A DNA stretch of 64,000 nt from Medicago truncatula (GCF_003473485.1 NC_053042.1:10188501-10252500); one strand, 5' to 3'. Positions 1-12,130 are shown, numbered from the stretch's first letter. Translations and numbers: made by a program. The notes: generated by a model not told the origin, from the sequence alone.

Positions 1-1593
1 TCAATAAATGCTTTAATTCTAAGGTTGTGTTAAAACGATGAACGAAAGGGAAAACAAGAATTTATATTGTCCACTCTCCACGAAGTTGTTATCTAATCAA
101 ATGACAATCATAATTTACAATTACAAAAAGAAAACGTGTAATTATTGACAATTTGAGATTGATTAGAAGATTGGTGATTATACTGGTAGTCCTTCTTTTT
201 GAAGGAATTCTACTGTTAGTTTTTTCAGGCTTTGTTGATATAACACAGAAAAGAAAAAGAGTGTGCTGATTAGGTGGAGCAGAGAGAGAAAGGTTCACAT
301 GAGTTAATTTTGACAAATAATTAAGGACCCTTGATTAAACAAGATATGCGGTTGAGATTTGGTGTCAACCAATCCGTTGACACCTGGTGTCAACGGATCC
401 TAACTCTTTAAAAATATATATATTTTTATTTTAAAAATCATGCACACAGGCGATTTGTTAAAAGCAATTTCCTAATTATTTGGAGAAATGATCCCGTGTT
501 ATGTGTCTAAAAAACCCTCCTTGATGTGAATGGTTCTAATGCAAGAGAGAGACACACAAAGGCTTAAAGCGAAAGAGAAATGATATTTGTACAACTATTT
601 ATTTGGTAATATTTTGACAACTTTCCCTCTCATACTCATGTTATCATCTTATTCTCTTTCTATTGTTTTTGATCAATAAGAAGAGAGAAAAAGAAAATTA
701 TCATGCAAATTGTCACTAATGATTGTACAAATATCACTTCTCAAAGCGAAAATACTTCCTTATATAATAAAAAACTGTGTATATCTCCTGCTAGTAGACA
801 CAGCACGGTTAAGTATTGGAGAGAAACATTATGTGAATTGTTTTACTTGGCCTTGGGGTGTTCCACGTCAAGGGTGACGCTAAAATGTATATATGAAATG
901 ATTATGATAATGATATAGCCTTGTGTTTTGAGCTGGAACAATAAAAGAAGCTATTTGTATTATTATTCCATAAAAAGTAGTAGTTGAAAATAACACACGA
1001 CACCTCCTCGCATTCCCAAGGGAAAGTCCAACAAAAGAGGAAGCAAGAAAAAGTACCCTCCACCACCAAGTCCTAAAGTACACCTGAGGATGGCACTCAA
1101 GGCCCGCTGACAGCTCCTAAAATCACTCTCTTTTTTCCAACTTTTTTTTTTTTTTTTAAGAATAAAAAATGGGATATATATTAACAACGGCGGTGAATCC
1201 CCTTTAGTACAAGATGTACTCAAGAGGTCACCCCAAAATTACAAACCGTCTGAGTACAAATAACAATAACAAAGATCAGTAGTCGATACTCAAACAAAGC
1301 GAAAGGTTCAACCACCATCTTTGAGAACCATAAACAAAAATGGCAGTGTTAACTTTTAGCCACCACAAAGATGTATATTTAACCTTATCCAGCAAGTTTG
1401 TCATAGGAGTTTGAATAACATGTTGTTTCTTTCGTTCCATAATATCCACATGCACAATAGCCACAAAAACTGCATAAATGAACGTCGTGTCCTCGAAGTG
1501 CCTATAACTTTAGTAAACTAAATGAAATGATCATGAATATTATATGAATCAGCTCCTGAAATGCCAAACCAATTTCTAATATGCTGCTAGTTG
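1..1593. other. non-coding flank
   Basis: AT-rich sequence with no open reading frame that resembles a protein I know. It holds short homopolymer runs (A/T tracts near 1141-1160) and no clear gene. Confidence 0.6.
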
Positions 1594-1690
1594 TCTCCGT
1601 GAGCTTAGCTCAGTTGTCAAATACAATACATCGTAATAGGTTTGAACCTTGAATACTCTACTAGGGGAATCCATCACTAGATTTTTAGTG
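1594..1690 (+). repeat. degenerate tRNA-derived SINE remnant
   Basis: The motif agcttagctcagttgtc followed about 40 bases later by ggtttgaacc matches the layout of the Pol III A and B boxes seen in the intact SINE at 11227-11310. Box spacing and sequence are eroded and I see no target duplication, so this is an old copy. Confidence 0.55.
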
Positions 1691-1826
1691 TGGCTAAAAT
1701 AATAGTGTCAAACAATTTATCCAATAAAATTTAATATTATGTATTATTTCATCCAAAATAATAGTCTTAGTAGATTTATTTGAGCTAGTTTTTCTATCCC
1801 AAATTCATTTGTAACTTTTATTTTTT

Positions 1827-1956
1827 TGTCAAGTAGCCTAGTGGCTAGAGAAATTCACCTTAAAGATGAATAAGTGGGGTGTTTGGGGTTCGAACCCCGA
1901 CCCCTACACATATTGTAATTATCCCTTACCAAATGAGTTAAGCTCATGGAACAATT
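1827..1956. repeat. tRNA-like repeat with a shared palindromic B box
   Basis: On the plus strand tagcctagtggcta (A-box-like, near 1834) is followed by the palindrome ggggttcgaacccc (1885-1898). On the minus strand the same palindrome is preceded by agcttaactcatttgg (complement of about 1929-1944), also A-box-like. The unit can therefore be read as a SINE head in either direction. Confidence 0.6.
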
Positions 1957-2390
1957 AATTTGTAACCTTAATAATTGCTAATTGGAACAAAATAAGTTGT
2001 CGGATTTCACTAACATTTCATTATTATAGACATCTTTCATATGTAATAAAAAGTTGAGGAAAAAAAAAGTGGCTATACTTATTCATCTTTAGAAAGCTAA
2101 ACCTTATTCATCATTAGAAGGTAAATTTCTAATCACTAGATTACTTAAAAAAAATGCTATTAAATAAATAATTATGTTAAAGTGGTTAATGAGTTAAAAT
2201 ATTTGGTCATACTCTAATTAAAAAAAAAAAATTAGTATGATGATGAAAGATGGAAATTGAGTGGCAGAAACAAGTTAAAAAACAGATATCTCCCGCGAAA
2301 AAGCACTTTTGGTAATGTAATGATGAAATCATAACATTTAGAACTGTAAAGCCTACACCTCCTCGTGACTTAATCACTCACTACCCATTT
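1957..2390. other. intergenic DNA and DnaJ upstream region
   Basis: AT-rich, no gene. Around 2080-2150 there is a minus-strand echo of the 1827-1956 repeat (attcatctttagaaagc and similar). Confidence 0.45.
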
Positions 2391-2467
2391 CGCTTTCTCT
2401 CTTCTTTTTCTTTCTTTCTTTCTTTCTCTTCTTTCCGTTTCTTCCTTCACAGTTTCTACCATTGAAA
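2391..2467 (+). promoter_or_regulatory. pyrimidine-rich 5' leader of the DnaJ gene
   Basis: A long CT-rich tract (tttctttctttctttctt and similar) directly precedes the ATG at 2468, as is common in plant 5' leaders. No transcript evidence is available, so the exact start of transcription is unknown. Confidence 0.45.
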
Positions 2468-5400
2468 ATGGTGAAAGAAACAGAGTATTATGATATCCTT
2501 GGAGTTTCTCCTTCTGCTTCCGATGATCAAATTCGCAAAGCTTATTATCATAAGGTTTATTTATTCTATTTATTATTAGTATTCAACATTCTTTTCTTGT
2601 TTTTCTTTTTTCAAATTCTTTTCTTGTTAATTATAGGCAAAACAAGTTCATCCTGATAGAAATCAAAACGATCCCAATGCTGCACACAAATTCCAGGTAC
2701 TACTAGTAACTCTATTTTTTTTATTCACTTGTGAAATATGTATTAATTATAATATAATTTAAATTATTTTATTGGTAGATTTTGGGAGAAGCATACCAGG
2801 TTTTGAGTGATCCAGTACAAAGGACTGGATATGATCAAAATGGCAAGCATTCTGTATCTAGGTAGTTACACATCAAATAAACCTGAATGCTACTTTATTT
2901 ATTTATTTACTCCATCCATCCCGCAATAAATGACCTGTTTGAAAATGTGCAATTTTGACCTAACTTACTTTGACCATATTTTTCTACTAATATACAAAGA
3001 TAAATAATATTATATAAGATGTCGTTAGATTCGTCTCGATGAGTATTTTCAAAATATCAAATTTTCATAATTTTTTCCAATATATTATTCAAAATATTTA
3101 AACTCAAAATTACGCATTGATATGCGTAATTGAGTCAACTGTGTCACTTATTAAGGGACGGAGGGAGTATTTATTTATTTATTATTGAATATTATATATT
3201 AATATATTATTATGTGGGTTGCCTTGACAGAGAAACTATGCTTGATCCAATGGCTGTCTTTGCCTTGCTCTTTGGAAGTGAATTGTTTGAGGACTACGTT
3301 GGGCATCTAGCTGTTGCATCGATGGCTTCTTCTGAACTAGGTGATGAAAGTGAGGATTTGCAGGAGAAGTTAAAGGCAAGTGTGTTTTGAAATTCAGTTT
3401 TCATTATAACTTTGTTTTTGCTAATATCATTATGATAAGAGAAAAGAAAACTCGATGTTTTGGAGGTTTATTTGTATTTTCAAGGTTCATTTTATACGTT
3501 TCTCATGATATTAAACTCGATGTTTACATTATGGTTTGCTTCAAAATAGGAAGTCCAAAAAGGAAGGGAAGAAAAGCTAGCAAGATTTCTGAAGGATTTT
3601 CTCAGCCAATATGTTCGCGGTGACCAAAAGGGTTTCTACCAGCGCGCAGAATCTGAAGCAAGACGGCTTTCTCATGCAGGTTAGTGAATTCTACATGCAT
3701 TTATTGGGGCCAAGCACAATTGCATATAATTGAAAGTTGTAGATATTGAATGCAACACATGGAACTTCAAAGCTTGTCTAACACCTCTCTTCCTGAAATT
3801 TTAAACTGCATTAACTATGTCAAATAGAGGCTATAACACAGTGATTTATGTGTGCCACTAATGTCTATATAATTGAACAGATTTTGCGTTATAGCATGCT
3901 ACTGTATCAAGGATATTACCATGTCAAATAGAGTCTATAACGCGGTGAAATTTAAACAAATTTGTTATCGTTACGCAGTACATAGTTTTGTTAAATAGCA
4001 GTTATAACGACACGATGGCATTGTATTGTATCGACGATATTACATACTAACTAGTTACCCGTGTCTATGTTGCAGCCTTTGGAGTTGACATGTTACATAC
4101 CATCGGCTATATATACTCAAGACAAGCAGCACAAGAACTAGGGAAAAAGGCCCTTTATCTTGGAGTTCCATTTCTGGCCGAATGGGTTCGTAATAAAGGA
4201 CATTTTTGGAAATCACAGTTAACAGCTGCTAAAGGTATAATGACAGACATCTTCATTAGCAAGCCTTCCCTAAAATATCAGTTGCTTCTTCTTGAAAGTT
4301 AGTTATTCAGAAAAATGTATGATTATATTGTCCACATATGATTTAGGTGCTTTTCAGTTGCTCCAACTTCAAGAAGAACTCAGCAAGCAATTTAAAACAA
4401 GTGGTAGTTGCCCTGAAAATGTTGACTCCCATATTCGTCTTAATAAAGACACTTTGTTGAATTCTTTGTGGAAGTTGAATGTAGTGGACATAGAAGTAAC
4501 CCTTGCACACGTGTGTCAAATGGTAAGTTCTTAATGCGTTTTAATTACATATAACAAAACACTTTATTCTTTTCTGTAATTGTAATCTGATATAAGTAGT
4601 TCATCAGCAAACATGTTATTGTATTCAATATTGTTATTACAAAAGAAGCTTAATGTATTCAATATTCAGTGCCTTTTGTCCAGATACCATGAAGCCATTG
4701 GTATGAAACTATAAGGTTCTTACTTGAGCCTAATGTATCTGGGATTAGTGATTGTGACTTTTAGATATGACTTCTTTTATGAGAATTGATTTTATTTCTA
4801 TGACCAACCTGCATAATATACGAAATGATGAAAGGGCCAGAGAAGATTCTGACTCATAACTCTGTTATTACAGGTGCTAAAGGAAAACAATGTTAGGAGA
4901 GAGGAACTTAAAGTCCGAGCTACCGCTCTTAAAATTCTTGGAAAGATATTTCAGGTGCACATTTTAACATATATAGCATTAAGTATCCTAACTTTCCACT
5001 TTTTAGGAGGGAGTAATTATTTCTTTATATTAATCGTTGTTATCCACAACTAGATTCCATTTAATTGGAGTTAGATCCTCTGCAGCCAGCTTTATAATAC
5101 AGTCTACAGACCATTAAACGAGAGAGAAAAACCACAAAATCGGCTGCAGAACATCCATTTTAGTTTTAATGCAAGCATTATGCCTATCAATCTTTGATGA
5201 AAGATAAGGTACCGATTATTGAGATCTGGTGAAAAATTGGATTGGATATCTTCCAAACATAGTACGTTTCTCGAACAAAAAAGTAAAACATTTTGGTTTT
5301 CATCTATGATTTATTTCCATATTCCAAGTTAATAAATAGCAGCATTATATTGTAGAACAGCGTTTGAACAAATTATTATTGTTCTGCAATATGCAATTTA

Positions 5401-6044
5401 GTATATATTGTCAAATAGTGGCTATAATGTAGCATAGCCGAATTTGACTGAACTAGTTTCCGTGATTGACAACACCAAATTCTTATCCTATAAATGCAAG
5501 ACTTCTTAAACTATTAAAGATCACCAAATTTACCAAAATTTAACATCCAAATCCTCTAATTTTACCATAACATACTATATAATTCTCTATATTTAAAAAT
5601 TTAAAATAATTTATTTACACTTGCTTTTTTATTGATAACACACAAGGAATAAGTGATAAGAAACTTATTTTTCCTCTATTAACTGATATAAGGCGATGTG
5701 CTTCTTTCAGGAAAAGAATGCAAAAGGAGAAACACTGAAGAAGAAACTCGCTGTTGATTCTGATGACGAAGGAAGCAGCTCTGATTCATCAGACGATGAA
5801 TCATCACACAGAGCACTAACCTATCGAACTCCCTTTTTCAATCAGGTACAATAGTTTTACATTTAATCACAATTGGTATCTATTATATGTCAGTGTTTTC
5901 ACAGGTGTTGAGTGTTGACACTTCCATTACACAAATATGTAAATATTTTTGCTTGTGCAGGGTATCGGTAGGCTCTTCAAATGCCTTTGTAATCCCGCAT
6001 TTGATGTGGACGATGAAGAGGAGATAGTTTACAAAGGCAAATGA
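2468..6044 (+). CDS. DnaJ (HSP40) protein of the plant dnaJ-10 type, DnaJ-X domain
   Basis: Type III J-protein that would stimulate an HSP70 partner. Predicted exons: 2468-2554, 2637-2696, 2779-2861, 3231-3375, 3550-3679, 4076-4234, 4347-4522, 4874-4954, 5711-5845 and 5961-6044. They join in frame to 379 codons plus stop. The J domain opens with [20 protein letters not shown], and the essential HPD tripeptide is at residues 34-36. The middle ([30 protein letters not shown]) is the plant DnaJ-X region. The tail is acidic and serine-rich ([14 protein letters not shown]) and ends in YKGK. There is no zinc-finger or G/F region. The ATG at 2468 is preferred over the upstream TTG. Intron 4 needs a GC donor (AAG|GCAAGT) to keep frame; the other introns are GT-AG. 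Identity is from motifs; exon edges are by eye. Confidence 0.9.
2910..3167. mobile_element. Stowaway-type MITE in DnaJ intron 3
   Basis: The ends ctccatccatccc and gggacggagggag are the Stowaway (Tc1/mariner) terminal repeat, each flanked by TA. The element lies wholly inside intron 3. It is non-autonomous, with no transposase. Confidence 0.8.
3780..4070. repeat. dispersed intronic repeat fragments
   Basis: Intron 5 contains repeated pieces such as gtcaaatagaggctataac, gtcaaatagagtctataac and aaatagcagttataac. A related piece occurs in intron 8 near 5410-5450. They look like decayed copies of one repeat family that I cannot name. Confidence 0.4.
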
Positions 6045-6775
6045 TCCATATACACATATGGAATATGAAACCAAAATTCAGCCCCTGTCAATATTTCGTT
6101 GGATGATATACAGAAAGAAAACGTATCATTCCCTCTGAACGTAGTTTTGTGAAGACAATGGTGCAAATCATTGATATTTTGTTGTTTGTTGTAATTACAC
6201 TGTCATCAAATTACACGGGCATACATAACATTCGATCAAATGTTAATTTCAGTCAATTCCGCATCTCTTTTGTTCACGTATTTCCTTAGCTTTTGTTTGT
6301 TACCTATTGAAGATGCACAGCAACTTCTGTTTGGGATGAGATTGGAAATTCATGACGAACTATGTGATTGATATTGTGAAAATCTTTCAGAATGAAAGGA
6401 CTAGATGCTGTTTGATCTCGTTATATTATATGACTTACTGTGTGTTACTAAAACGGAAATCAAAATTTGAAATGAGTAAAAAAAGCTGAAATCAATGACT
6501 CCTTGTCGGTGTTCAACACATGCTACATAGTCTATACAAAAATAATCTGTAGTAGACCTTAATGACTAGTTTAAGAATAAGAACTTCAATTTACAAATTA
6601 TCTGTTTGCAAAATGGACATCTATAGTTTCTTTTTACCAGCATAGATTCCATTTTCCTTCAATTTAATCCAGAAAAAACATTGAGCTAAATCAGTTCCAA
6701 GAATTACATTTCTCATTTAGAAAAATCCTAATCAAAGAAATCTAACATCATATTAACATTGAGCACTGATGATGA
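6045..6775. other. DnaJ 3' region, no further gene seen
   Basis: AT-rich 3' flank. No poly(A) signal can be assigned with confidence and no ORF is convincing. Confidence 0.5.
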
Positions 6776-6784
6776 GTGAATCTG

Positions 6785-7085
6785 ACCAACTCCAACAGAA
6801 GAAACTTTCAAATAGACACATATATTCCAACCATCTGCTTACTCACAATTCGAACATACTTCGGATGTGATTTCACACTTCTTATTCCATTAACATTGTT
6901 GTTAATTGGTAATTCGGAAAAAGTATCATTTTCTTCATCATATACATCAACAAGGGAATCAATACTTGAGGCACCATTTCCTTTTGCTTTTCTCTCCATA
7001 ACAAACTGAAATTTCCAGAACTTTGGTGTGAACGTTTCATTCCATAACCATACAATGAAGCACTATCTATCAAGTTAAATCTCAT
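6785..7085 (-). pseudogene. inositol polyphosphate 5-phosphatase (type I) fragment
   Basis: Read on the minus strand, one frame gives RFNLIDSASLYGYGMKRS and then, after a frame change near 7000, a second frame gives SSIDSLVDVYDEENDTF and KYVRIVSKQMVGIYVS. The last string is the start of the catalytic domain of plant type I inositol 5-phosphatases (family form YVRIVSKQMVGI followed by WVR). Here a TGA follows immediately and the rest of the catalytic domain is absent from the neighbourhood. I read it as a truncated, frameshifted remnant. Known family role: removes the 5-phosphate of inositol phosphates or phosphoinositides; this fragment cannot do so. Confidence 0.65.
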
Positions 7086-7723
7086 TCTAGCTGAGCTGCT
7101 TAGTACTCAACACGATTTCGGAATCGAATCAACATAATGGATTGTATCTTAGTACTCTACGCGATTTATACATAAAATATAAGACTAAATTACCTATTAT
7201 TACTAGATTGTAAGAAATTAATGGATACTAACAACTTTGCTATTCGTTATTGTACCAAATAGTAACAGAAACTTCACTTTGACATCCTCTGTTATCATCC
7301 GATGTTGCTTCCTGAGCAAGAGTGAGTCAAAAGTGGCATTGGGGGTTAAAACTGCCAAAGATCCAATACATAGGGGGTTGTTTTGTATTTTAATTAGTTA
7401 GGGGGCCAAAATCATAACTTTTGGAAAGATAGGGGTCCAAAAGTATAATTAAACCTTTTTTTTTTTTACAAAAGTTACAATTCAGTGAAGTTTTTGCGTT
7501 AAACAAAGACGAGAGATCAATTCGATGGTTTACTCATTCATAAGCCTAATATCTTAACCCGGATTCAAATGAGACCTACATTTTCCCGACAAACATGAGA
7601 ATATATCACTGTTAATGTACTCATTGATCATAAATTGACAAAATCTTTCAACTGGAATATCTTTGCCCCATAAACGTCTCAGTTTACACACACGCACACC
7701 AGTTCATTGCAACCCAACTGACA
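7086..7723. other. intergenic region upstream of the PPR gene
   Basis: Contains a G-run-rich stretch (7340-7460: gggggttaaaac, tagggggttg, tagggggcc) that looks like a decayed repeat insertion. No gene seen. Confidence 0.4.
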
Positions 7724-9382
7724 ATGTCGCTGTTAACTTTGAGGTTTGTTGTTGTCTCTGTTTTCAGACCCATTTTGTCTCATTTTCAACATCTAAACCC
7801 TAGATTCCTTTGTTGCTTTCAAAACCCTAGATTTTACTCTCAAATACATGAACAAGACGAACACAGTCTCGTTTCTTCATTCAATCACATGCTTCATCAG
7901 AATCCTATCCCACCCATCTTCCATTTTGGAGTGATGTTAGGTTCTCTTGTCAAGGCCAACCATTACACCACAGCTGTTTCTCTTCATAGAAAAATGGAAT
8001 TAAACGGAGTTGCTTCAAACTTAATCACTATGAGCATCTTGATCAATTGTTTTTGTCATTTGGGTCAAAACCCTCTTTCCTTTTCAGTGTTTGCCAAGAT
8101 TCTCAAGATGGGTTACGAGCCAAATGTCATAATTTTGACTACAATCATTAAGGGTCTCTGTCTTAAAGGCGAGGTTCGTGAAGCATTGCACTTTCATGAC
8201 AAGGTGGTAGCACAGGGATTTCAGTTGAATCAGGTTAGTTATGGAGCCTTGATTAATGGATTGTGTAAAGTTGGAGAAACAAGAGCTGCCCTGGAATTGC
8301 TGAGACGAGTTGATGGGAAAATTGTTCAGCCTAATGTGGTAATGTATACCATGATCATTGATGGTATGTGCAAAGATAAACTTGTTAATGATGCTTTTAA
8401 TTTATATTCTGAAATGATCGCTAAGAGAATTTTTCCTGATGTTGTCACTTATAATAATTTAATTAGTGGCTTTTGCGTTGTGGGTCAATTGAAAGATGCA
8501 ATTGGTTTGTTGCATAAAATGATATTGGAAAACATTAACCCAAATGTTTATACCATGAGTATATTGGTTGATGCTTTTTGTAAGGATGGAAAACCGAAAG
8601 AAGCTAAAGCAGTGGTTGCCGTTTTGATGAAAAACGGCGTAAAACCTAACGTTGTTACTTATAATTCTTTAATAGATGGATATTGTCTTGTTAAACAAGT
8701 GAACAAGGCTGAGGTTATACTCAACACCATGGCCCAAAGGGGAGTGATTGCCGATGTTCAAAGTTACAGTATCATGATTAATGGATTTTGTAAGATTAAA
8801 ATGGTGGATGAAGCTATTGATCTCTTCAAAGAAATGCAAGGCAGACAACTCGTTCCTGATACGATAACTTATAGTTCCCTTATTGATGGCTTGTGCAAAT
8901 CAGGGAGAATCTCAGATGCTTGGGAACTTGTAAGTGAGATGTCTGATAGAGGTCAACAACCTAATATAATTACTTACAATTCTTTATTGAATGCTTTATG
9001 CCAAAATCACCATGTTGACAAAGCAATCGCATTGTTAAGAAAATTTAAAACCCAAGGTATTCAACCAACTTTATGTACATATACTATTCTTATCAAGGGA
9101 CTATGCATGAGTGGAAGGCTTAAGGATGCACAAGTGGTTTTTCAAGATCTTCTAATAAAAGGCTACAATCTAGATGTCTATACATATACTGCTATGATCC
9201 GAGGATTCTGTTACGAGGGCTTATTTGATGAAGCACTGGCTTTGCTGTCAAAAATGAAAGACAATGGGTGCATGCCAAATGCTAAAACTTATGAAATAAT
9301 TATTCTTTCTTTGTTCAAAAAAGATGAAAATGATATGGCGGAAAAACTTCTTCGTGAGATGATTAGGAGAGGCCTATTGTAA
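7724..9382 (+). CDS. P-class pentatricopeptide repeat protein, probably mitochondrial
   Basis: Single open frame of 552 residues without introns, as usual for PPR genes. Residues 1 to about 40 (MSLLTLRFVVVSVFRPIL and onward) are rich in R, S, F and L and low in acidic residues, like a mitochondrial presequence. From about residue 75 the protein is an almost unbroken array of about 13 35-residue P-type motifs, seen in repeats such as VTYNSLIDGYCLVKQVNKAE and ITYSSLIDGLCKSGRISDAW. There is no E or DYW editing domain at the C-terminus, so an RNA-stability, cleavage or translation role is likelier than C-to-U editing. The dense P array resembles the Rf-like clade, but assignment to restorer function would be a guess. 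The ATG at 7724 is the first in frame. Confidence 0.92.
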   Translation: MSLLTLRFVVVSVFRPILSHFQHLNPRFLCCFQNPRFYSQIHEQDEHSLVSSFNHMLHQNPIPPIFHFGVMLGSLVKANHYTTAVSLHRKMELNGVASNLITMSILINCFCHLGQNPLSFSVFAKILKMGYEPNVIILTTIIKGLCLKGEVREALHFHDKVVAQGFQLNQVSYGALINGLCKVGETRAALELLRRVDGKIVQPNVVMYTMIIDGMCKDKLVNDAFNLYSEMIAKRIFPDVVTYNNLISGFCVVGQLKDAIGLLHKMILENINPNVYTMSILVDAFCKDGKPKEAKAVVAVLMKNGVKPNVVTYNSLIDGYCLVKQVNKAEVILNTMAQRGVIADVQSYSIMINGFCKIKMVDEAIDLFKEMQGRQLVPDTITYSSLIDGLCKSGRISDAWELVSEMSDRGQQPNIITYNSLLNALCQNHHVDKAIALLRKFKTQGIQPTLCTYTILIKGLCMSGRLKDAQVVFQDLLIKGYNLDVYTYTAMIRGFCYEGLFDEALALLSKMKDNGCMPNAKTYEIIILSLFKKDENDMAEKLLREMIRRGLL

Positions 9383-9865
9383 GATCAAAGTTAGGTCACA
9401 TGTTTTTCTATTTTTTATACATTGTTATTTTGAATTATGTATCAAATATCAACATTATTGCATAATTTTGTTTGTTTCATTTGTTAAGTGTGTATACCAA
9501 AATCTTCATAGATATTAGGTTACCTCATTGACGATGCCATTCCTTAATTGGATGTGGTTTAGAACTTTCTTTCAATAGTGCTAGCAGGTACAAATCAATG
9601 AAATCTAACATCATATTAAAATCCTTCCTAAAACCACACAATTTTGAAAATCCATGTCTGATATGTTACCATAAGTTTATAGCCAAACTCTGAAGAAACT
9701 AATATTTACATACAAAATGTCCTATAAACTAAAAAAGTTCAAGTTCTTCTACATATAATATACAGCGTCAACATAAACATTTAATAGACGTAAATTATTT
9801 CTCATCCCTCTAATCCATCCAAGGCACTACCTTGAAGTGTCTTTATACATCAAAACCTTTCTGGT
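9383..9865. other. convergent 3' regions of the PPR and SKP2A genes
   Basis: The two genes are transcribed towards each other across this AT-rich stretch. No additional gene seen. Confidence 0.5.
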
Positions 9866-12130
9866 TCAATGAGCTGAGTGAGGAAAAGCGTTTATAGCTC
9901 GGTGTGGCCGGACACAACAAGCACAATGCACAGATGTAAGATTAAGACAGCCACTGATAATGAGTGAATGTCTTCCTGAGCAGGTGTGAAGTGCAGGGGA
10001 TGAGTCACAGACAGCCTGAACAGCAGATGGAGTGAGCGATGTACACTGGCTAATGTTCAAAGTCTTAAGTCCATCCTCTTCGTTCACAGATCCCCACATC
10101 TTATTATTCACTTTGCTTTGTGCCAATGAGTACATTGCTCTGTCTGTTATGTTTTTGCAGTAGTACAGTCCAAGGGACTTTAGATGAGGACACCTATCCG
10201 CCAAGGCAATTACACTGTCATCTGCGGCAACAACATTGAGTTAGGATTGCACTTATGGTAATCTAGAGATTAGTGTTGTCAATGGCGAATCGCGGAAAAT
10301 AGAAGGTTGTTCAAATATTTCTACTGCTAAGAGATGAAATAATACATATCTATGCTAAACTAAGCTCAAGTAAATGAGGTACAACATGGAGACGAAACTT
10401 GCACATTAGTAGAATCACAAAAGTTAGAACACCACAACTAATTGTCAATGCATATGTAGTGCTGCAATTTCGAATGAAATACCTGTTATAAGGACACAAC
10501 CACATAAGTCAAGTGTTCTAAGATCAGGACATCCATATGCTAAACTCATCACTCCAACATCGCTGACTTGTTCGCACCATCCAAGATTCAAAGACTGTAA
10601 CTGATTGCAGTGATGTCCAATTGCCTGCATTTTGTTTATTTACAGGATCATAGTTCATAACTATCTTAAGGCCTTGTTTGGATAAATGACTTAATTAAGG
10701 GCTTATAGTAAAATTTTCAATCATACTCATACCTGTAATGCAGTATCTGATACAGCTTTAACACAACCACATAGATTCAAAATTTTCAGCTTTCTGCATA
10801 AACTTGCTAGGTAAGAAAGAGCTTTGTCGCTAAAGGATGAACAACCACTTATGTTGAGTTTTGTAAGATCAGAACAACCAAGGGCTATTGCATACAGAGA
10901 ACGATCGGTAAGTTTGAAACTTTTGCTGAGGTCCAGGATCTGCAGGTCACGACAGAATTGTGCAACAGCCTCGACAGCATTGTCTTCTAGTTGTGGCGTG
11001 TCTTGACGAAGGATTAGAGTTTGCAATTTTGTGAACTTAGGAGCAAGAGATAGGACCAAGTTATTCATGTTCTTCCTACACCTAGAAATGAAAGGAAGTA
11101 GCTTGATGCAATTATTAAAACTACACAAGAAAAGACCTCCATGCATAAAGCATAAATTAGTTATTTCATACACTATCAATGTAAATGATTTTACACAGTC
11201 AATCAGGAAGATCATTAGAAACATTTTTTTTTGTGGTGTCCAAGGTTCGAACCCCAGACCTTGCATATATTATGCATTGTCCTTACCAACTGATCTAAGT
11301 TCACGGGGACAGATCATCAGAAACATTTGATAACACATATAGTTGGTTGTAATTTGTTAAAACATTTTAAACTTAATGTGTATCAAATTGAACCTAACTA
11401 AAGGAATTCTAGTACCAAACCAACCCAAAACAAGCTATCCTTTACCATAATTTTAAAATCACACAAAGCTAAATAAATATTAAATATAACACAAAAGGCA
11501 CCTATTCATACATTATCATGTACGAATATTCCGTTGCTCTGAATGAAATCGGACTCAAATCTCTTAAGCAAGGTCTCGAGTTCAAACCTTATGAACATAA
11601 AAGGTTGTTGGGAGCAGAGATTCCACTAAAGATGGTCAGTCATAGTTCTGAGCATAGTAACTACTAAAGGTGGCAAAAACAGACTGTAATACTTTACCCC
11701 AATAAAGTAATAACATGTTTAACCAAAAAAATCTCATGTGAAATTCCTAACCTATTCTTAAAGTATTGAAAAATATGCAAGTTCCAGAGTCATGCATATA
11801 AACACATGAAAGCATAAATTTCAAATTTTAAATCATATATATACCATAGCATCAAGACAGAAAGCAATAGAAGAAAGAAAAAACAGGAACATATGTATGA
11901 TGATAAAGTATATACCATGAGAGTGATAAACGAGTGAGAGCAAAAGAAATGGAATCTCTCCAACCATGACAAACATGAGAAGCTGTAATCACCATTTGAT
12001 CATCCAAAAGTGACAAAATTTGCATCAAAAGTTCAACTGGAATATCCTTCCACTCTCTCACTGTCATCATCATCTTCACTTCTTTCACAAAATTTTCACT
12101 ACCGCCACAGCTAGTAGTAGTAATCATCAT
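9866..12130 (-). CDS. SKP2A: F-box/LRR protein, SKP2A-like
   Basis: Substrate receptor of an SCF ubiquitin ligase; the Arabidopsis SKP2A/B proteins act in cell-cycle factor turnover and auxin response. Minus-strand exons: 12130-11916, 11081-10733, 10624-10483 and 10221-9866. They join in frame to 353 residues, close to the family length of about 360. The F-box is WKDIPVELLMQILSLLDD followed by VCHGWRDSI (roughly residues 27-65). It is followed by leucine-rich repeats of the CC type (LDLSKSFKLTDRSLYAIALG, LNLCGCVKAVSDTALQ, LDLCGCVLITD). The C-terminus SPALHTCSGRHSLIISGC and NAFPHSAH is diagnostic of SKP2A. All introns are GT-AG. Intron 1 (about 830 bp) carries a SINE. The first of two adjacent ATGs is used; either is possible. 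Confidence 0.9.
11227..11310 (-). mobile_element. tRNA-derived SINE in SKP2A intron 1
   Basis: The minus-strand body starts gtccccgtgaacttag, has an A-box-like tagatcagttggt, a B box ggttcgaacc, and ends in a run of A. It is flanked by the 18-base duplication agatcattagaaacattt (11209-11226) and agatcatcagaaacattt (11311-11328), which differ at one base. That is a textbook retroposed SINE. Confidence 0.9.

Noticed and set aside
1885..1898. Functional tRNA gene at the ggttcgaacc motif
   Set aside because: No acceptor stem, anticodon arm or tRNA-length fold around it; it is the B box of a SINE-like repeat. The same applies to 11241-11260.
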